Assembly: GCF_029633865.1 (NCBI RefSeq)
Contig: NC_079217.1
Coordinates: 858,963 to 922,962, forward strand
Direction of reading: 5' to 3'
Source: Lampris incognitus
Lineage: Eukaryota > Chordata > Actinopteri > Lampriformes > Lampridae
Length of the DNA stretch: 64,000 nt
Within the stretch, counting starts at the first letter, position 1; every line of letters begins with the position of its first letter. The translations under genes were made by a program, and so were the position numbers. Of this stretch, positions 49,001-62,351 are shown piece by piece. The notes under the pieces are model-generated. The model had not been told where the DNA came from. It searched no databases and saw only the letters and a program-made list of their open reading frames with translations.

Positions 49001-50259
49001 GTGCTCCTTACAGCCACCATCTTCCGCCTGCTCCGCCGTTGAGGACTTAGTTGCTGTTAGCCCATAGCTGGGGCAGTGGTTGAGAGACGCCAGGGCGTGT
49101 CCACCCACCGGTGGGCCTGCGCACCTTCTCTCTGGGGCCCACTGCTGCTCCGAGATCCCCTACAGTTTAGCCTGGGACCGCAAAGTACCCAGTTACCGTG
49201 TGTGGCCATGAGGAGGCACTGCAGGAGTCTTGGCGACAGAGAGGCTATGTAACAGCAGGAGGAGACTTACGCACTCGGCTCCTCTTTTCACTCCTTACAA
49301 GAGGGCTAGCCGGCGGCAGTAGCTGAAAGCAGAAAGTAGCCAGCAGAAGCAGCATGCACTAACTACAAACACTACTACCCCAGTACTACTGCACTGACAC
49401 ACACACACACACACACACACACATTCACACCTAGGGACAATTCAGTACGGCCGAGTCACCTGACCTACATGTCTTTGGACTGTGGGAGGAAACCGGAGCA
49501 CCCGGAGGAAACCCACGCAGACACGGGGAGAACATGCAAACTCCACACAGAGGACGACCCGGGACGACCCCCAAGGTTGGACTACCCCGGGGCTCGAACC
49601 CAGGACCTTCTTCCTGTGAGGCGACCGCGCTATATATGTTGGATATATGTGTTTTGTAGTTGTTTTTTTGTAGTTTGGATATGTTTTTTCTTTGTGTTGC
49701 ACAGCTGTGGGCTGGGGAAACAATATTTCGTTTCATTTCATGTGCACAAGTGAATGAAATGAAATGACAAATAAATGTTCACGATTCCTGAAAGCCATCA
49801 ACATTCTTCAGGATTGTAGCTATAAATTTGTGTGATTTCTAACTTATCCTTCCCCCATCTTTAATAGTCCCTAGCCGTAATGCAACCTTCACCCTGACCA
49901 ACGTCGTTCCCCAGAACCACAAACTGAACCAGAACGCTTGGAGGATTTACGAGTCCCACCTTACCAACCTTTTCCAGGCCAGTTGCTCCCACAGCTATGT
50001 TCTGGTTGGCGCTGTCCCATCTGAAGATAACTGGATCGTCAAAAACAACGTGAAGCGGGTCAACATCCCTGACTATCTGTGGAATGCCTACTGCTGCGTG
50101 GACAACAACGGCAGGCCCGTTCAGAGCGGTGCTGCCACGGCCCGCAACACGGAGGTCAACTTGGTGGAGGAGCTTTCTCTAGATGGACTTGGGAAGTTTC
50201 TCCAGCAGTTCACCAACCAACCCATGGGCGAGCTGTTTCACAACAACTGCAAGGCATAA
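39303..50259 (+). CDS. ENDOD1-like secreted nuclease, 5 coding exons
   Basis: Coding exons are 39,303-39,380, 40,266-40,366, 43,917-44,031, 44,240-44,396 and 49,868-50,259. All junctions are GT/AG and the phases fit, giving 280 residues. Residues 1-19 form a signal peptide (MLTSATLCALFPLLSLAHA), so the product should be secreted. The body is a DNA/RNA non-specific endonuclease domain of the Serratia nuclease superfamily. DRGH at 139-142 holds the general base His142, and LNQNAW at 170-175 holds the expected magnesium ligand Asn171; Glu179 is also conserved. It belongs to the endonuclease-domain-containing-1-like family, which is expanded in fish and usually about 280-300 residues, so this copy looks complete. 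The family cleaves nucleic acid; its in vivo substrate is not known from sequence. Introns 2 and 4 contain antisense LINEs, and introns 1 and 4 contain SINE copies. Poly(A) signals follow at 50,460 and 50,468. A specific paralogue name cannot be assigned. Confidence 0.92.
39470..39804 (+). repeat. Old tRNA-headed SINE copy in intron 1
   Basis: B-box-like GGGTTTGAACCCCGG, then a diverged core (TTTGCATGTTCTCACCGTGT) and a different tail ending GGGATTAATAAAG. It is older than the neighbouring copy. Confidence 0.6.
39805..40212 (+). repeat. tRNA-headed SINE, near full length
   Basis: The head has an A-box-like TGGCACAGTTGTTAG and a B-box GGTTCGAGCCCC. The core (GAGTTTGCATGTTCTCCCCG), TGAATCGGCCGTACTAAATT, an internal (TG)n, then GGATAGGCTCCAGCATTCCC and a tail of GGATGGATGG repeats follow. 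This copy gives the reference layout for the partial copies at 45.1, 49.4, 51.2 and 60.3 kb. It lies in intron 1 of the nuclease gene in the sense orientation. Confidence 0.85.
40409..43498. mobile_element. PIF/Harbinger-like MITE, split by a LINE
   Basis: The left end TACCCCTTTTCCACCAA (40,409) pairs with the right end TTGGTGGAAAGGGGGCA (to 43,498) as terminal inverted repeats. The 3-bp sequence TTA flanks both (40,406 and 43,499), the target duplication typical of Harbinger elements. Internal sequence on both sides is rich in GAACCAG/GGTTC words usual in this fish MITE. Between about 40,950 and 43,412 it contains a LINE and another LINE tail. hAT membership is the alternative if the duplication is fortuitous. 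Confidence 0.6.
41105..43412 (-). mobile_element. LINE with C-terminal zinc finger, 5-prime truncated (intron 2)
   Basis: Minus-strand traces: a pre-RT region (KAIKAKVQKEIRVMKDNW, FSALRAIYSPRSN), RT (APGQDGIPSDILKHGG, DAFIVTIYKKKG, NHRGISLL, MDFSKAFDTVDRETLWKVL, GVKQECVLAPTLF) and motif C as YAHD (41,990 area) where YADD is expected, a loss of a catalytic Asp. Tail motifs are KVYNTAVLPSLL, LRHLRKLLQIRWEDKV and RWASHVRRIPDNRLP. A final CDKCG...CRSNAGLIAHRHAC resembles a C2H2 finger at about 41,150-41,210. Several frame changes and stops show it is dead. The endonuclease is missing by 5-prime truncation. It is antisense to the nuclease gene and sits within the MITE. Confidence 0.8.
44760..45120. 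other. Intron 4 sequence, no gene seen
   Basis: GC-richer patch at 44,930-45,060 with no recognised coding family, then a T-rich tract. It may be a fragment of an unlisted repeat. Confidence 0.4.
45121..45262 (-). repeat. SINE 3-prime half, split by LINE
   Basis: The minus strand reads the second half of the tRNA-headed SINE, including GGCCTGGCGGCCTGTCCAGG, ending in the CCATCCATCC complement at 45,121. It stops in the SINE's own CA/TG tract at about 45,262, where the LINE starts. The missing first half is at 49,395-49,640. Confidence 0.8.
45265..49392 (-). mobile_element. Near full-length LINE (intron 4), APE-RT-zinc finger
   Basis: Read leftward: a partial 5-prime monomer (49,330-49,210), a unique 5-prime region with an ORF1-like frame (49,108-48,742), and an APE endonuclease (WNV near 48,470; RIHGVGFAIKNSLINHLSEL; VVSAYAPT; LILLEDLNARVG near 48,010). 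RT lies in a 572-codon open frame (47,703-45,985) with KKGDKADCRNYRGISLLS, FIDLTKAFDSVN, GVKQGCVIAP and the YADD box at 46,270-46,281. The tail continues in another frame with RWTGHVIRMPDCHLPK and ends CPHCTKICGSRIGRFAHLTTH, a C2H2-like finger near 45,350. The 3-prime end is an ATG/ATC-rich stretch at 45,265. A few stops and a frame change near 45,985 make it inactive. It is antisense to the host gene. Confidence 0.85.
49395..49640 (-). repeat. SINE 5-prime half, split by LINE
   Basis: Minus-strand tRNA-like head with B-box GGGTTCGAGCCCCGG (49,580-49,600) and core GAGTTTGCATGTTCTCCCCG, running to a (CA)n at 49,395-49,422. It joins in register with 45,121-45,262 across the LINE. Confidence 0.8.
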
Positions 50260-50459
50260 AAGAGCCGCACAAGGAAAGACAGGGGACATTATTCTAGGTT
50301 AGCCGCTAGAATAAGGAGACCTTGAAAATGGCTTGTCATACAGAATACAGTGTGGGAAAGTAGTTGGAAGTGTACTTTTAGCTTGATACTTTCGATGGAG
50401 TGTAGACTACCATCAAAAAGTGTGGAGATTGATGCCCCACCTATCACTGTACAACCACA

Positions 50460-50473
50460 AATAAATGAATAAA
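50460..50473 (+). terminator. Poly(A) signals of the nuclease gene
   Basis: Two AATAAA hexamers (50,460-50,465 and 50,468-50,473), 200 bp after the stop codon. Confidence 0.7.
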
Positions 50474-50780
50474 ATGAAGTTGCAGTGGAAAAAAAGTGGC
50501 TCTGTCATGGCATCTTTTCCTAGCCAAACGGAAATCCATGGGAAACACCATGGCCAGTTTTTTTGGAAAAGAGACATTACATACACAATACTGAGTAGGA
50601 GTTCAAAACAAGCGACATTTTTACTTCTGGTGTACAAGAGAAGATTCGTTGAAGAGAAAACGCTGTAAATAAATGATTGTAGTTTCAAAATTACACCAAA
50701 TGATAATTTAAGTGTTTTATATGTACTTAGTCACACAAACGTTTTCCATCACCTATGTTGTCCTGCTACTCCAGGCTTTG
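50474..50780. other. No gene seen
   Basis: Intergenic sequence after the nuclease gene; short frames only. Confidence 0.5.
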
Positions 50781-50970
50781 AACATGCAACCTTGTGGTTG
50801 TGTACCCTCTTCCCTTACCGTGTAGACCACCACTTCCACCTGTTGAGCTCCAACACCTCTTATGCTCATACACAGGCTGCAGGTATCCTGTCCAATACCT
50901 GCTGGGATGAGCATCAGTTACCAGCAACCCTGAACTGTATTAAGCGAGTATAGGAAATTATATTACTCAC
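50781..50970 (+). repeat. Diverged SINE remnant
   Basis: Weak tRNA-like words, followed by TGCTGGGATGAGCATCAG and GCAACCCTGAACTGTATTAA, which resemble the 3-prime region of the tRNA-headed SINE. Old. Confidence 0.4.
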
Positions 50971-51229
50971 CCCTGAGTGAACTTATCTGATTTACAGTAT
51001 TGTATAAGTACAACCCAGAGCATTATGGCCTCTGAAGACCAACCCAAACCCTCCACACCTGCATCTTCCCCTCGACAACGAATGGAGCTCACTTCAGTTC
51101 CTATGCATTACCAAGATCATCTGCCTTACAGCCGATCTGGATTTGGGCAACAACAGTGAAATAACTGGGTCACAACACTGTATAGATATGCTTTAATATG
51201 CTTTAAACAACATTTGAGCAGAACTAGAT

Positions 51230-51664
<435 letters not shown>

Positions 51665-51799
51665 GATCAGAATGTACTAGATTCAGTAGATATTTTTATT
51701 CTTGCAAGATTGGATCAACTGCACTTATGTGGTAGATCGTTTATATTTATTGATTTGAGTCAGCCTAGTTTTCAAAGTATCTCAAATCATGTAACAGTG

Positions 51800-51893
51800 C
51801 CTGTGAATGTTCTCATTCATCCAGGTCATGATCATATATCCAGTTTCACGGATATATACCAAGTCCAGTTGCACTTGATTCAACTCCTTTGGA
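51800..51893 (+). mobile_element. Family X retroposon, 94-bp copy with 12-bp duplication
   Basis: It begins CCTGTGAATGTTCTCATTCA and ends CAACTCCTTTGGA. Both sides carry CATGTAACAGTG (51,788-51,799 and 51,894-51,905), a perfect 12-bp target duplication. It has no coding capacity and no poly(A) tail. Confidence 0.75.
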
Positions 51894-51905
51894 CATGTAA
51901 CAGTG

Positions 51906-52840
51906 TGCTTGAGTAAGCTGAGTGAAGGTGTTTAAAACATTGAGTCATTATGCAGATAGCATCGTTTCTAGATCTATGTGCACCCTCAGTATGGCAGACC
52001 TGCAGGTCTTTGCTATGGTTTCATCTCAAATCAGGAAACTAGTTTTGAATGTGTGTGTGGGGGGGGGGTCTACATCTCAAAATCTCTATGGAATCTGGTG
52101 TCTTTTATTGTTTAACCAACCCTGGCTATTTTATTTCTCCGTGTTTTTATCTTTTCATTTTTAAAAAGTTATTTCATCTCCTGCTGTTCGTCCTATGTAA
52201 AGTCTTGTTATGCCTTATGTGAGGCACTTGGAACTGCCTTTGTGTGTTGCTGTGCTACACAAATGAACTTGGCTGTCCTCGAACCCAAAGCCAGTGTAGG
52301 CTGGGAATGTGTGAGGAGCATCAGTAATTAGGGGCAGCTGGCACTTGAGAGAGAGAAGCGATGGTTTCTTTATCGGCTTGATTTAGTGCTTTCTGTCCTA
52401 AGCGTGTGACATGTTATTGCCAGATTAAATTAACAAATTGCCTTGTTAAAAGCATTTGTGGATTGGAGGACTTGAGCTGATAATTCAAAAAATGCAGACG
52501 CAAAGCTTTAAATACCATGCAAATACAATATTTTAGAATAATATGATTTAAAATGAGGAAGCTTTGTGCGGAGTCGTTTTGTTGAACTATATAAACAGAC
52601 GGACCATTTATGTGGGAAAATGCACGTTACGTATGAACACGTTCCCCACGCTTGCCCGTCACACATAACGGCCACGTCATTTTCTGCGCACTTCTCCTTT
52701 AAGAATGTCCGGAAAGTTTCTTAATTATTTTTTATTCAATAATCAAAAACCCATTTCACAACTTTCAACATAACTGTGCCCGATACAAACACGGAGCGAA
52801 TCCACCGACCACACAAAGGGAGGCGTGTCCGCTCTGCTTT
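51906..52840. other. No gene seen
   Basis: AT-rich intergenic sequence with one G-run at 52,060-52,070. No family was recognised. Confidence 0.5.
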
Positions 52841-53520
52841 GAGACTGGGGTCACGTGCAGACAACTGCTTCCGGGTTACGGAAGGGAGGCGGAAGAAGCG
52901 GGCGGAAGGAGCGCTCGGGTCCGTCCACTAACAATGATAAAACACAGCTAATGTGGGAAAGGTCACACGCGAACGATGCTGACCAGAGGAGGCAGGAGTG
53001 GTGTGTGCGGTAAGTCCGACTCAAGCCTCTAGAACTCTCCGGTTCGTCTGGCAGGCTGTTTATCACCGAGCCCACAAGATGGCAGACCGGGGCTCCTTAA
53101 AGGAGACGTCCGGCGTTTTAAGACCGCTTCAGTCACGTATAGTTGGCCTTCCTCCCGCCCCTCTTGCGGGGCGGGCCGCCCGCAAGTGTTTGGGTGCGTG
53201 TTTTAACGCGTTTTGCCCATTTGCCAGCCCGCCGTCGGCTGCCCTTCGCTTCGGAGGGGTTAACCTCCGCCGGCAGGGACGGGCTGGGGACACTTGATCC
53301 CCGTCCCAGCGTCCACACTCACGGACTGAAGCGCGTCCCCGCTAAACCCGTGAGGTGGAGGGCCGTCCTCAGCTCCAGCAGGGCGCCCGCAGACGGTCTG
53401 AGTCCGCCTTGCCGCCGCGGCCTTGCCTGGGGGGCGGCCCTGCCTGGCGGGTGGCCTTGCCTGGGGGCAGCCCGGCGCTCGTAGCGTTGTGGCGCTAAAC
53501 ACGGGGTTACCAGGGGAACC
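52840..53520 (+). promoter_or_regulatory. lyrm9: CpG-rich island, probable lyrm9 promoter and first exon
   Basis: A stretch of unusually dense CpG and high GC in an otherwise AT-rich region. At 53,008/53,009 a GTGCG before GTAAGTCC makes a strong splice donor. The next suitable acceptor (TTTTTTTACAG, ending 56,923) sits 35 bp before the lyrm9 start codon. I infer a non-coding first exon of about 52,930-53,008 for lyrm9. No TATA is seen, as is usual for CpG-island promoters. Confidence 0.55.
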
Positions 53521-54271
53521 CGGAAGCGTTCAGAAAAAAGGTAAACAAACAAACAGGCATGGAAGGACACATGGGCGTTCAGCCTGGCATATGGGGCGCG
53601 CTGTAATGCCTTCATTTACAAAACCAAACACTACATTAACAAGGATTTAAGATGGCACATCAAAAGCACATGGCACCAGAGGAACGCAAGCATGTGTTAT
53701 GTTACACACCTAGTTTATTCATCAACCATTTCTTTTCATTTTGCTTCATGGTGCTGTTCTGACAAAAATGAGTAAATTGGTGTAAGGCAAGAGCCTGGAA
53801 GACATTCAAATCAGGTAGTAGGTTCCTTAAGTGCCTTGGTTGTGAAGAAAGTAGAAAGCATAAAATAATAAGTTCCAAACCCGCAATAGTACAAAGCAAG
53901 TTTTGTCATTGTCAAGGTAGCGTGATATGTCACAAAGTGATGTCCCATTCCTATTTATACTATTTCAAGCCTTTGCAACCTCTCACACTCAAGAAATTAC
54001 CAGGTGACATCAATTAAATCCATGAGGGTCCACGGCTTAGACCTGAGGGGGATATTGGGATTGGGCCTGTACCGCCTTTAAAGTCCTGCCACAATAGTGT
54101 CACCTTAGTCACAATCTCAAAAGTCAGAGCTATGGCCAATATTTCGGGGCTGGCTTCCATTTCCTGTGAAGACTTCCTCTTCCGTATGTCCATCATTGTT
54201 TATAGTCAGATTAGCAACTTGAGATTTCAGAATGGAGTTGAGACGATGTCTACAACCGGATTGTTTCACAA
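53521..54271. other. Probable lyrm9 intron, no gene seen
   Basis: AT-rich, with short frames only and no family recognised. Confidence 0.45.
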
Positions 54272-55740
54272 GTACTACTACTTTCAGCTGCTCCCATTAG
54301 GGGTTGCCACAGCGGATCTTCCGTTTCAATCTCTTCCTCCCTGACCACATCCATAAACCTCCTCTTTGGCCTCCCTCTTCTCCTCTTCCCTGGCAGCTCC
54401 ATATTCAGCATCCTTCTCCCAATATACCCAGCATCTCTCCTCCACACATGTCTAAACCATCTCAGTCTTGTCTCTCTTGCTTTGTCTCCAAACCGTCCAA
54501 CCTGAGCTGTCCCTCTGATACACTCGTTCCTAATCCTGTCCTTCTTCATCACTCCCAATGAAAATCTTAGCATCTTCAACTCTGCCACCTCCAGCTCCAC
54601 CTCCTGTCTTTTCATCAGTGCTACTGTCTCCAGCCCATATAACACAGCTGGTCTCACTACCATCTTGTAAACCTTCCCTTTAACTCTTGCTGGTACCCTT
54701 CTGTCACAAATCACTCCTGACACTCTTCTCCACCCACTCCACCCTGCCTGCACTCTCTTCTTCACCTCTCTTCTGCACTCCCCGTTACTTTGAACAGTTG
54801 ACCCAAAGTATTTAAACTCATCCACCTTCGGCACCTCCACTCCTTGCATTCTCACAATTCCGCTGTCGTCCCTCTCATTCATGCATAGGTATTCCGTCTT
54901 GCTCCTACTGACTTTCATTCCTCTTCTCTCCAGTGCATACCTCCACCTCTCCAGGCTCTCCTCCACCTGCACCCTACTCTCGCTACAGATCACAATGTCA
55001 TCCGCAAACATCATCGTCCACGGAAACTCCTGCCTGATCTCATCCGTCAACCTGTCCATCACCATTGCAAACAAGAAAGGGCTCAGAGCCGATCCTTGAT
55101 GTAATCCCACCTCCACCTTGAACCCATCTGTCATTCCAACCACACACCTCACCACTGTCACTCTTCCCTCATATATATCCTGCACCACTCCTACATACTT
55201 CTCTGCCACTCCCGACTTCCTCATACATTACCACACCTCCTCTCTCGGCACCCTGTCAGATGCTCTCTCTAAATCTACAAAGACACAATGCAACTCTTTC
55301 TGGCCTTCTCTATACTTCTCCATCAACATTCTCAAAGCAAACATCACATCTGTGGTGCTCTTTCCTGGCATGAAACCATACTGCTGCTCGCTGATCGTCA
55401 CCTCTCCTCTTAACCTAGCTTCTATTACTCTTTCCCATATCTTCATGCTGTGGCTGATCAACTTTATACCTCTGTAGTTGCTACAGTTCTGCACATCGCC
55501 CTTGTTCTTGAAAATCGGTACCAGTATGCTTCTTGTCCACTCCTCAGGCATCCTCTGACTTTCCAAGATTGTGTTAAACAATCTAGTTAAAAACCCCACT
55601 GCCATCTCTCCTAAACATCTCCATGCCTCCACAGGTATGTCATCAGGACCAACTGCCTTGCCACTCTTCATCCTCTTCATAGCTGCCCTCACTGCCTCCT
55701 TGCTAATCCACTGCACTTCCTGATCCAAATACACAAACAC
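54272..55740 (-). mobile_element. RTE-clade LINE, RT to 3-prime end
   Basis: Two minus-strand frames cover RT: GKAVGPDDIPVEAWRCLGE, KNKGDVQNCSNYRGIKLISH, EQQYGFMPGKSTTDVMFALR and FVDLERASDRVPREEVW, then a single TAA stop at 55,225-55,227 where a Tyr codon is usual. The frame resumes with CMRKSGVAEKYVGVVQDIYE, GLHQGSALSPFLFAMVMDRL, MMFADDIVICSES (catalytic FADD, near 55,005) and the tail RIRNECIRGTAQVGRFGDK. The 3-prime UTR ends near 54,272 with a CTACTACTTT tail. The 5-prime truncation removed the endonuclease. The single visible stop points to recent insertion. It is antisense within the long first intron inferred for lyrm9. Confidence 0.88.
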
Positions 55741-55947
55741 CGATACTTTTCGCAGGTGTTTAAGGTACAGACAACATTTCAGCCAATGTCTTCCGCCTCT
55801 TTCGCTCCCCACATGGACTGCTACCAACGTGCAACCAAAGCATGATCCTGTAGAAATCGCCACCTTCTCAAATGTGATTGGTCAGTACTACTCGGACTAA
55901 AATGGAAACGGAAACCTGAACGCCTCCGATACCAAAATCTTGTCCTG

Positions 55948-55948
<1 letters not shown>

Positions 55949-55994
<46 letters not shown>

Positions 55995-56012
55995 ATGTGT
56001 GTATGTATGTAT
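55949..56012. repeat. (TA)n/(TG)n microsatellite
   Basis: About 12 TA units and then about 12 TG units. A second TA tract and an (AG)n tract follow at 56,177-56,235. Confidence 0.95.
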
Positions 56013-56934
56013 AAAATCCAGTGATTCAAGTCATTATTTAATAGACAGTACAAGCCTTTAAGAAACACTCAACAGTAGGGAAAGTGCTCAACAAATAAGG
56101 AGCAAAGCTGATGATTAGTTATGGCATGAAACAGGCTTGTACTGTCTTAAAGAATTTACTTGACTCACTGGATTTTATATATATATTTATATATATATAT
56201 ATAGAGAGAGAGAGAAGGAGAGAGAGAGAGAGAGAATCTGTTTATAGAGATGACCTTGGTAAGAATCATATACACGTGTACATATCTATGTCAGAATGTA
56301 CAACTGCAGTCCCATTTGTGATGACATCAGACAGCAAACAAAAGCCTGCACAGTGGCTCAGCACAAGCAAGCAGAATGGTTGTAACGTTTGTCTGTTTTG
56401 TTTTTAATAAGTTGTGCTCTTAATAAACAAAAGAAGTTGAAATTAAATTACCAGACAAAATAGCATCAGTGTCCACCAGGCCGCTGGCATCTACTAAGGG
56501 TAACCAGATGTTATGTAAAATGCCTCAACTTCCTGAGCGACATTTCCTGCCACTGCACCAAAGAACTTACATGGACTATACCTCACCTGCCGTGAGGATA
56601 GGCTCTCATTAAGCCGAATGCGTCGTATTTCGAAAAGTCTGATTACAGCATTGATGAAAATTAAAAGGTAATATTTTATCATGAAATAATTATTACAGAG
56701 CTTTTGTATATTTGTCAGAGTTAGTTATCGTTGTTGGATAATGCAGTTGAGAACGTGGATTGGGGCTAATTTTCGTGGGCTTTCAACTGCAATATCCTGC
56801 AAACATGATAAAATATAGATTATCTATTGGCTGTATTACTTTTTCTGATACTGCTGCAAAACAAGTCGGTGTAATTAATGTCATTGTGGTGTTGTCAACA
56901 AACTGTCAACTGTTTTTTTACAGACAACTTCTGA

Positions 56935-59521
<2,587 letters not shown>

Positions 59522-60346
59522 GATGCACAAACCATCCGGATTGCAGGATGGCCTCTGCAGCTGCTTTGTGCAGTGTTGACATGACATGGGTTGTATATGT
59601 TGTGCACTTGTCTTGTATAGATAAGTTAAATGGTATGCTCCACCTGGGTATACCAGTCACCTGTTAAATACAGGTTCATGGATATGAGATTTCACTTGTG
59701 GCTTCTTAAAGGCTTCAGTTAACTCGTCATATTTAAAAGATATTGTTCAAAGGTTTATCAGTCTTCTGGTAATCTAGTTTTAAGAACAGTCTAGACTAAG
59801 AGATGTTTGTTTAACATAACATTAAAGAGAAATATGTGTATAGAACATCTGTTGCATTTTCATCTGATCTTTATTTTGTTGTTGGTGACAGGACAGAGGG
59901 GTGTAGTGTTTTAAGTAGGACAGTATTGATAATGAGCCTGGCTGGCTAACAAGCGACAAAATCAGGAGATGATCCTGTCAGTCACTGGAAATACATGGGT
60001 CTTATTTGTAGAAGAAAGACGGGTTAGAATGTAAATTAAGGGGGTGGCAGCATGATATGTTGATTAATGAAGCTGTCCCCCCACCACCACCACCTTAAAG
60101 AGTCAGGTTTGCTCTCCATGCCTGTCAACATTTCTTGAGAAATATCTCAAAAATGGCTGATCATCCACTCTGAGAGGGTAAATAAATTGTGACCCACATA
60201 TAGGACAGGTAAAGTATACAAAACTAAAAGGGGTGGGGGGGCGACCCAGTGTCCCACAGATCACAGGAATAATGGAGATGGGTAGCCAGACCCAGCTTGC
60301 AGCGCTGGCAATGATAAAATTATTCATGTAAAAAATGAATAAATAA
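59522..60346. other. lyrm9 3-prime UTR and intergenic, no gene seen
   Basis: Contains possible poly(A) signals (ATTAAA near 59,820; AATAAA near 60,335). No coding family was recognised. Confidence 0.45.
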
Positions 60347-60482
60347 AGGCCCTGTGATGGCCTGGCAGCCTGTCCAGGGTGTCGCCCGCCTGCTGCCCAA
60401 TGGCTGCTGGGATAGGCTCCAGCATCCCCGCGACCCTGAGAGCAGGATAAGCGGTTCAGATAATGGATGGATGGACGAATAA
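60347..60482 (+). repeat. SINE 3-prime fragment
   Basis: GGCCTGGCAGCCTGTCCAGG, GGGATAGGCTCCAGCATCCC and a GGATGGATGGA tail match the second half of the tRNA-headed SINE. The head is absent. Confidence 0.8.
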
Positions 60483-62351
60483 AATGTTGTAGGTCATCGC
60501 ATGTTCTATTTGGGGATTTTTACATATTCACCATTTTTCTATTTTTCCTATTCATAGCCACCTCACCTTGTCACGAACTAGCTGTCACTGGCTACTGACA
60601 GTCTCTTAGAAATGAATCACTCAGCCACGCGTGCCAAGGACCTGCTTAGCACCAAACGAGATGTCCACTCATAAATACCAAGCACGTGTTATTATTGCAG
60701 CATCTTAAATCAGTCTGCAAATTAATTTGTTGTTACGAATGAAACCTCTTTGACTCCCTGATAATCTTCACTGATGGTTACAACCAAGACTGTGATCCTG
60801 GGTTCCCCTCAGAATGCTCAAATCTGGGGCGAAAGCCAATTATCAGCAAGTGTGCCACCGCTCGCACAAAAGCACATTAAAGTTCAACCTGTTTAAATAA
60901 TCATCATATTGAAATTTACCACATGGATCAAGCAGTTACATGTGTATGTGGTCAAGTGGATTTGGCAGTCCATGAACCAGCACAGGAAATAAGGTGGGAG
61001 TTGGCAGGATGGAGAGGACAGGACGATGGAAAGACTGTTAAACTGAGTAGTGATGGTGGTCAATTGGAGGGAAATGGAAAAGGACCGAATGGTGGCCAAA
61101 ACCATGAAAATGATGGTGGGCCCGCGAAACCCAGCTTTCTAAAAACCTTAGTTATGTAATAAGGAATGAAAGAAATGCAATAAAATTATGTTTTATTTGT
61201 TAGATTTTCAAAGTCAAATCAAAAAAAAAAAACGAGGGTTCAGTCATTTCACCAATAACTCCATGGGCACACGATGACTGTTTTGTTACTCTTATGCCAT
61301 TTCATATGTTTTACAGCATTAGAAGTCGATGGTTGACACAAAAATATTGTTTCTTGGAAAATTTGCTTGAAATTGTGTTTTCATGCAAAAGTAAAATAAA
61401 ATGTCTTTCTTTGGAAAGACACTGATTAAATATTACAAGGAAACACTTATTGAGGCACGAGTTCGAGCACTGACATCCCACACAAGACAAAAAGAAAACG
61501 TCTCAGATCTGGTCACGAGTTAATCCTTTAGGCTCCCATCATCTTTCCTGCAAAATGATTACACACTGTTGTGCAATATATTTATTCAAGTATTGACCAG
61601 TCAGCTAAATCAATATAAAAAAGGCTAACATGGATGAAAAATTTAGGGTAGATTATAAAGAGTAAAGGACTTTAAAAGATAGTGTTAAAACTAAAAAGAT
61701 TATTTATATTTATGTTGGAAATATACAGAATGAGATTTTGAAAATGGAATAAAAACACTTGCCACCACCAACTAAAATATTTGAGATGTTAAAGAGAGGC
61801 GTCAAGAAAATTACAACTCAAAAGATGACAAAATTCAAATATTTTTCCCTTAGGAAAATAAAGAAATCCTTTACAAAAGCATGCACATGTGTTTCTTCAT
61901 TTGGTACAAAAGTAATAAAACTAGATATACAGAACAATTCCGTAGTATAAATAGTATAAATATGTTTCTTTGTATATAAATAGCTTGGATCCTCTCTGGT
62001 GATATGAGACTTTTGATGTGAACAGAAATTAAGGTCCCAATTATATTCAAATTTACAGTACCTGAAATGCCATGGACAAGTGACCGGCGGGGCCACAGCT
62101 AGCCAGCTGGTGATCCCTTTACAGATGACATTTAAAAAAGAAGGAACCATCCAACTGCAACATGAGGTCTAAAGATGGTTATGTTAGCTGGAGCTGTTGA
62201 GATTACTTTAGAATAAGGGTTTGGTCTGTGTTTGCATAAAAGTAATCCCATTTGGTGAGTATTATCCACAGAAACCAGAAGGTGGCATTTCTCTGAAACC
62301 TAAAAAAGCCAAACGAACACAAAGATATTTTCTTGATCTTTTGTCACACCC
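60483..62351. other. Between lyrm9 and ift20, includes ift20 3-prime UTR
   Basis: No gene was recognised. The right part is presumably the 3-prime UTR of ift20 (minus strand); a minus-strand AATAAA lies near 61,580. A 78-codon plus-strand frame at 60,923-61,159 has no recognisable homology and is probably chance. Confidence 0.45.

Noticed and set aside
53143-53484. 113-codon frame in the CpG island
   Set aside because: GC-rich sequence suppresses stops on all frames; no homology was recognised, and the splice donor at 53,008 explains the island as a promoter region.
60923-61159. 78-codon plus-strand frame between lyrm9 and ift20
   Set aside because: No recognisable family, no splice or promoter signals, and low-complexity Gly/Asn/Asp composition.
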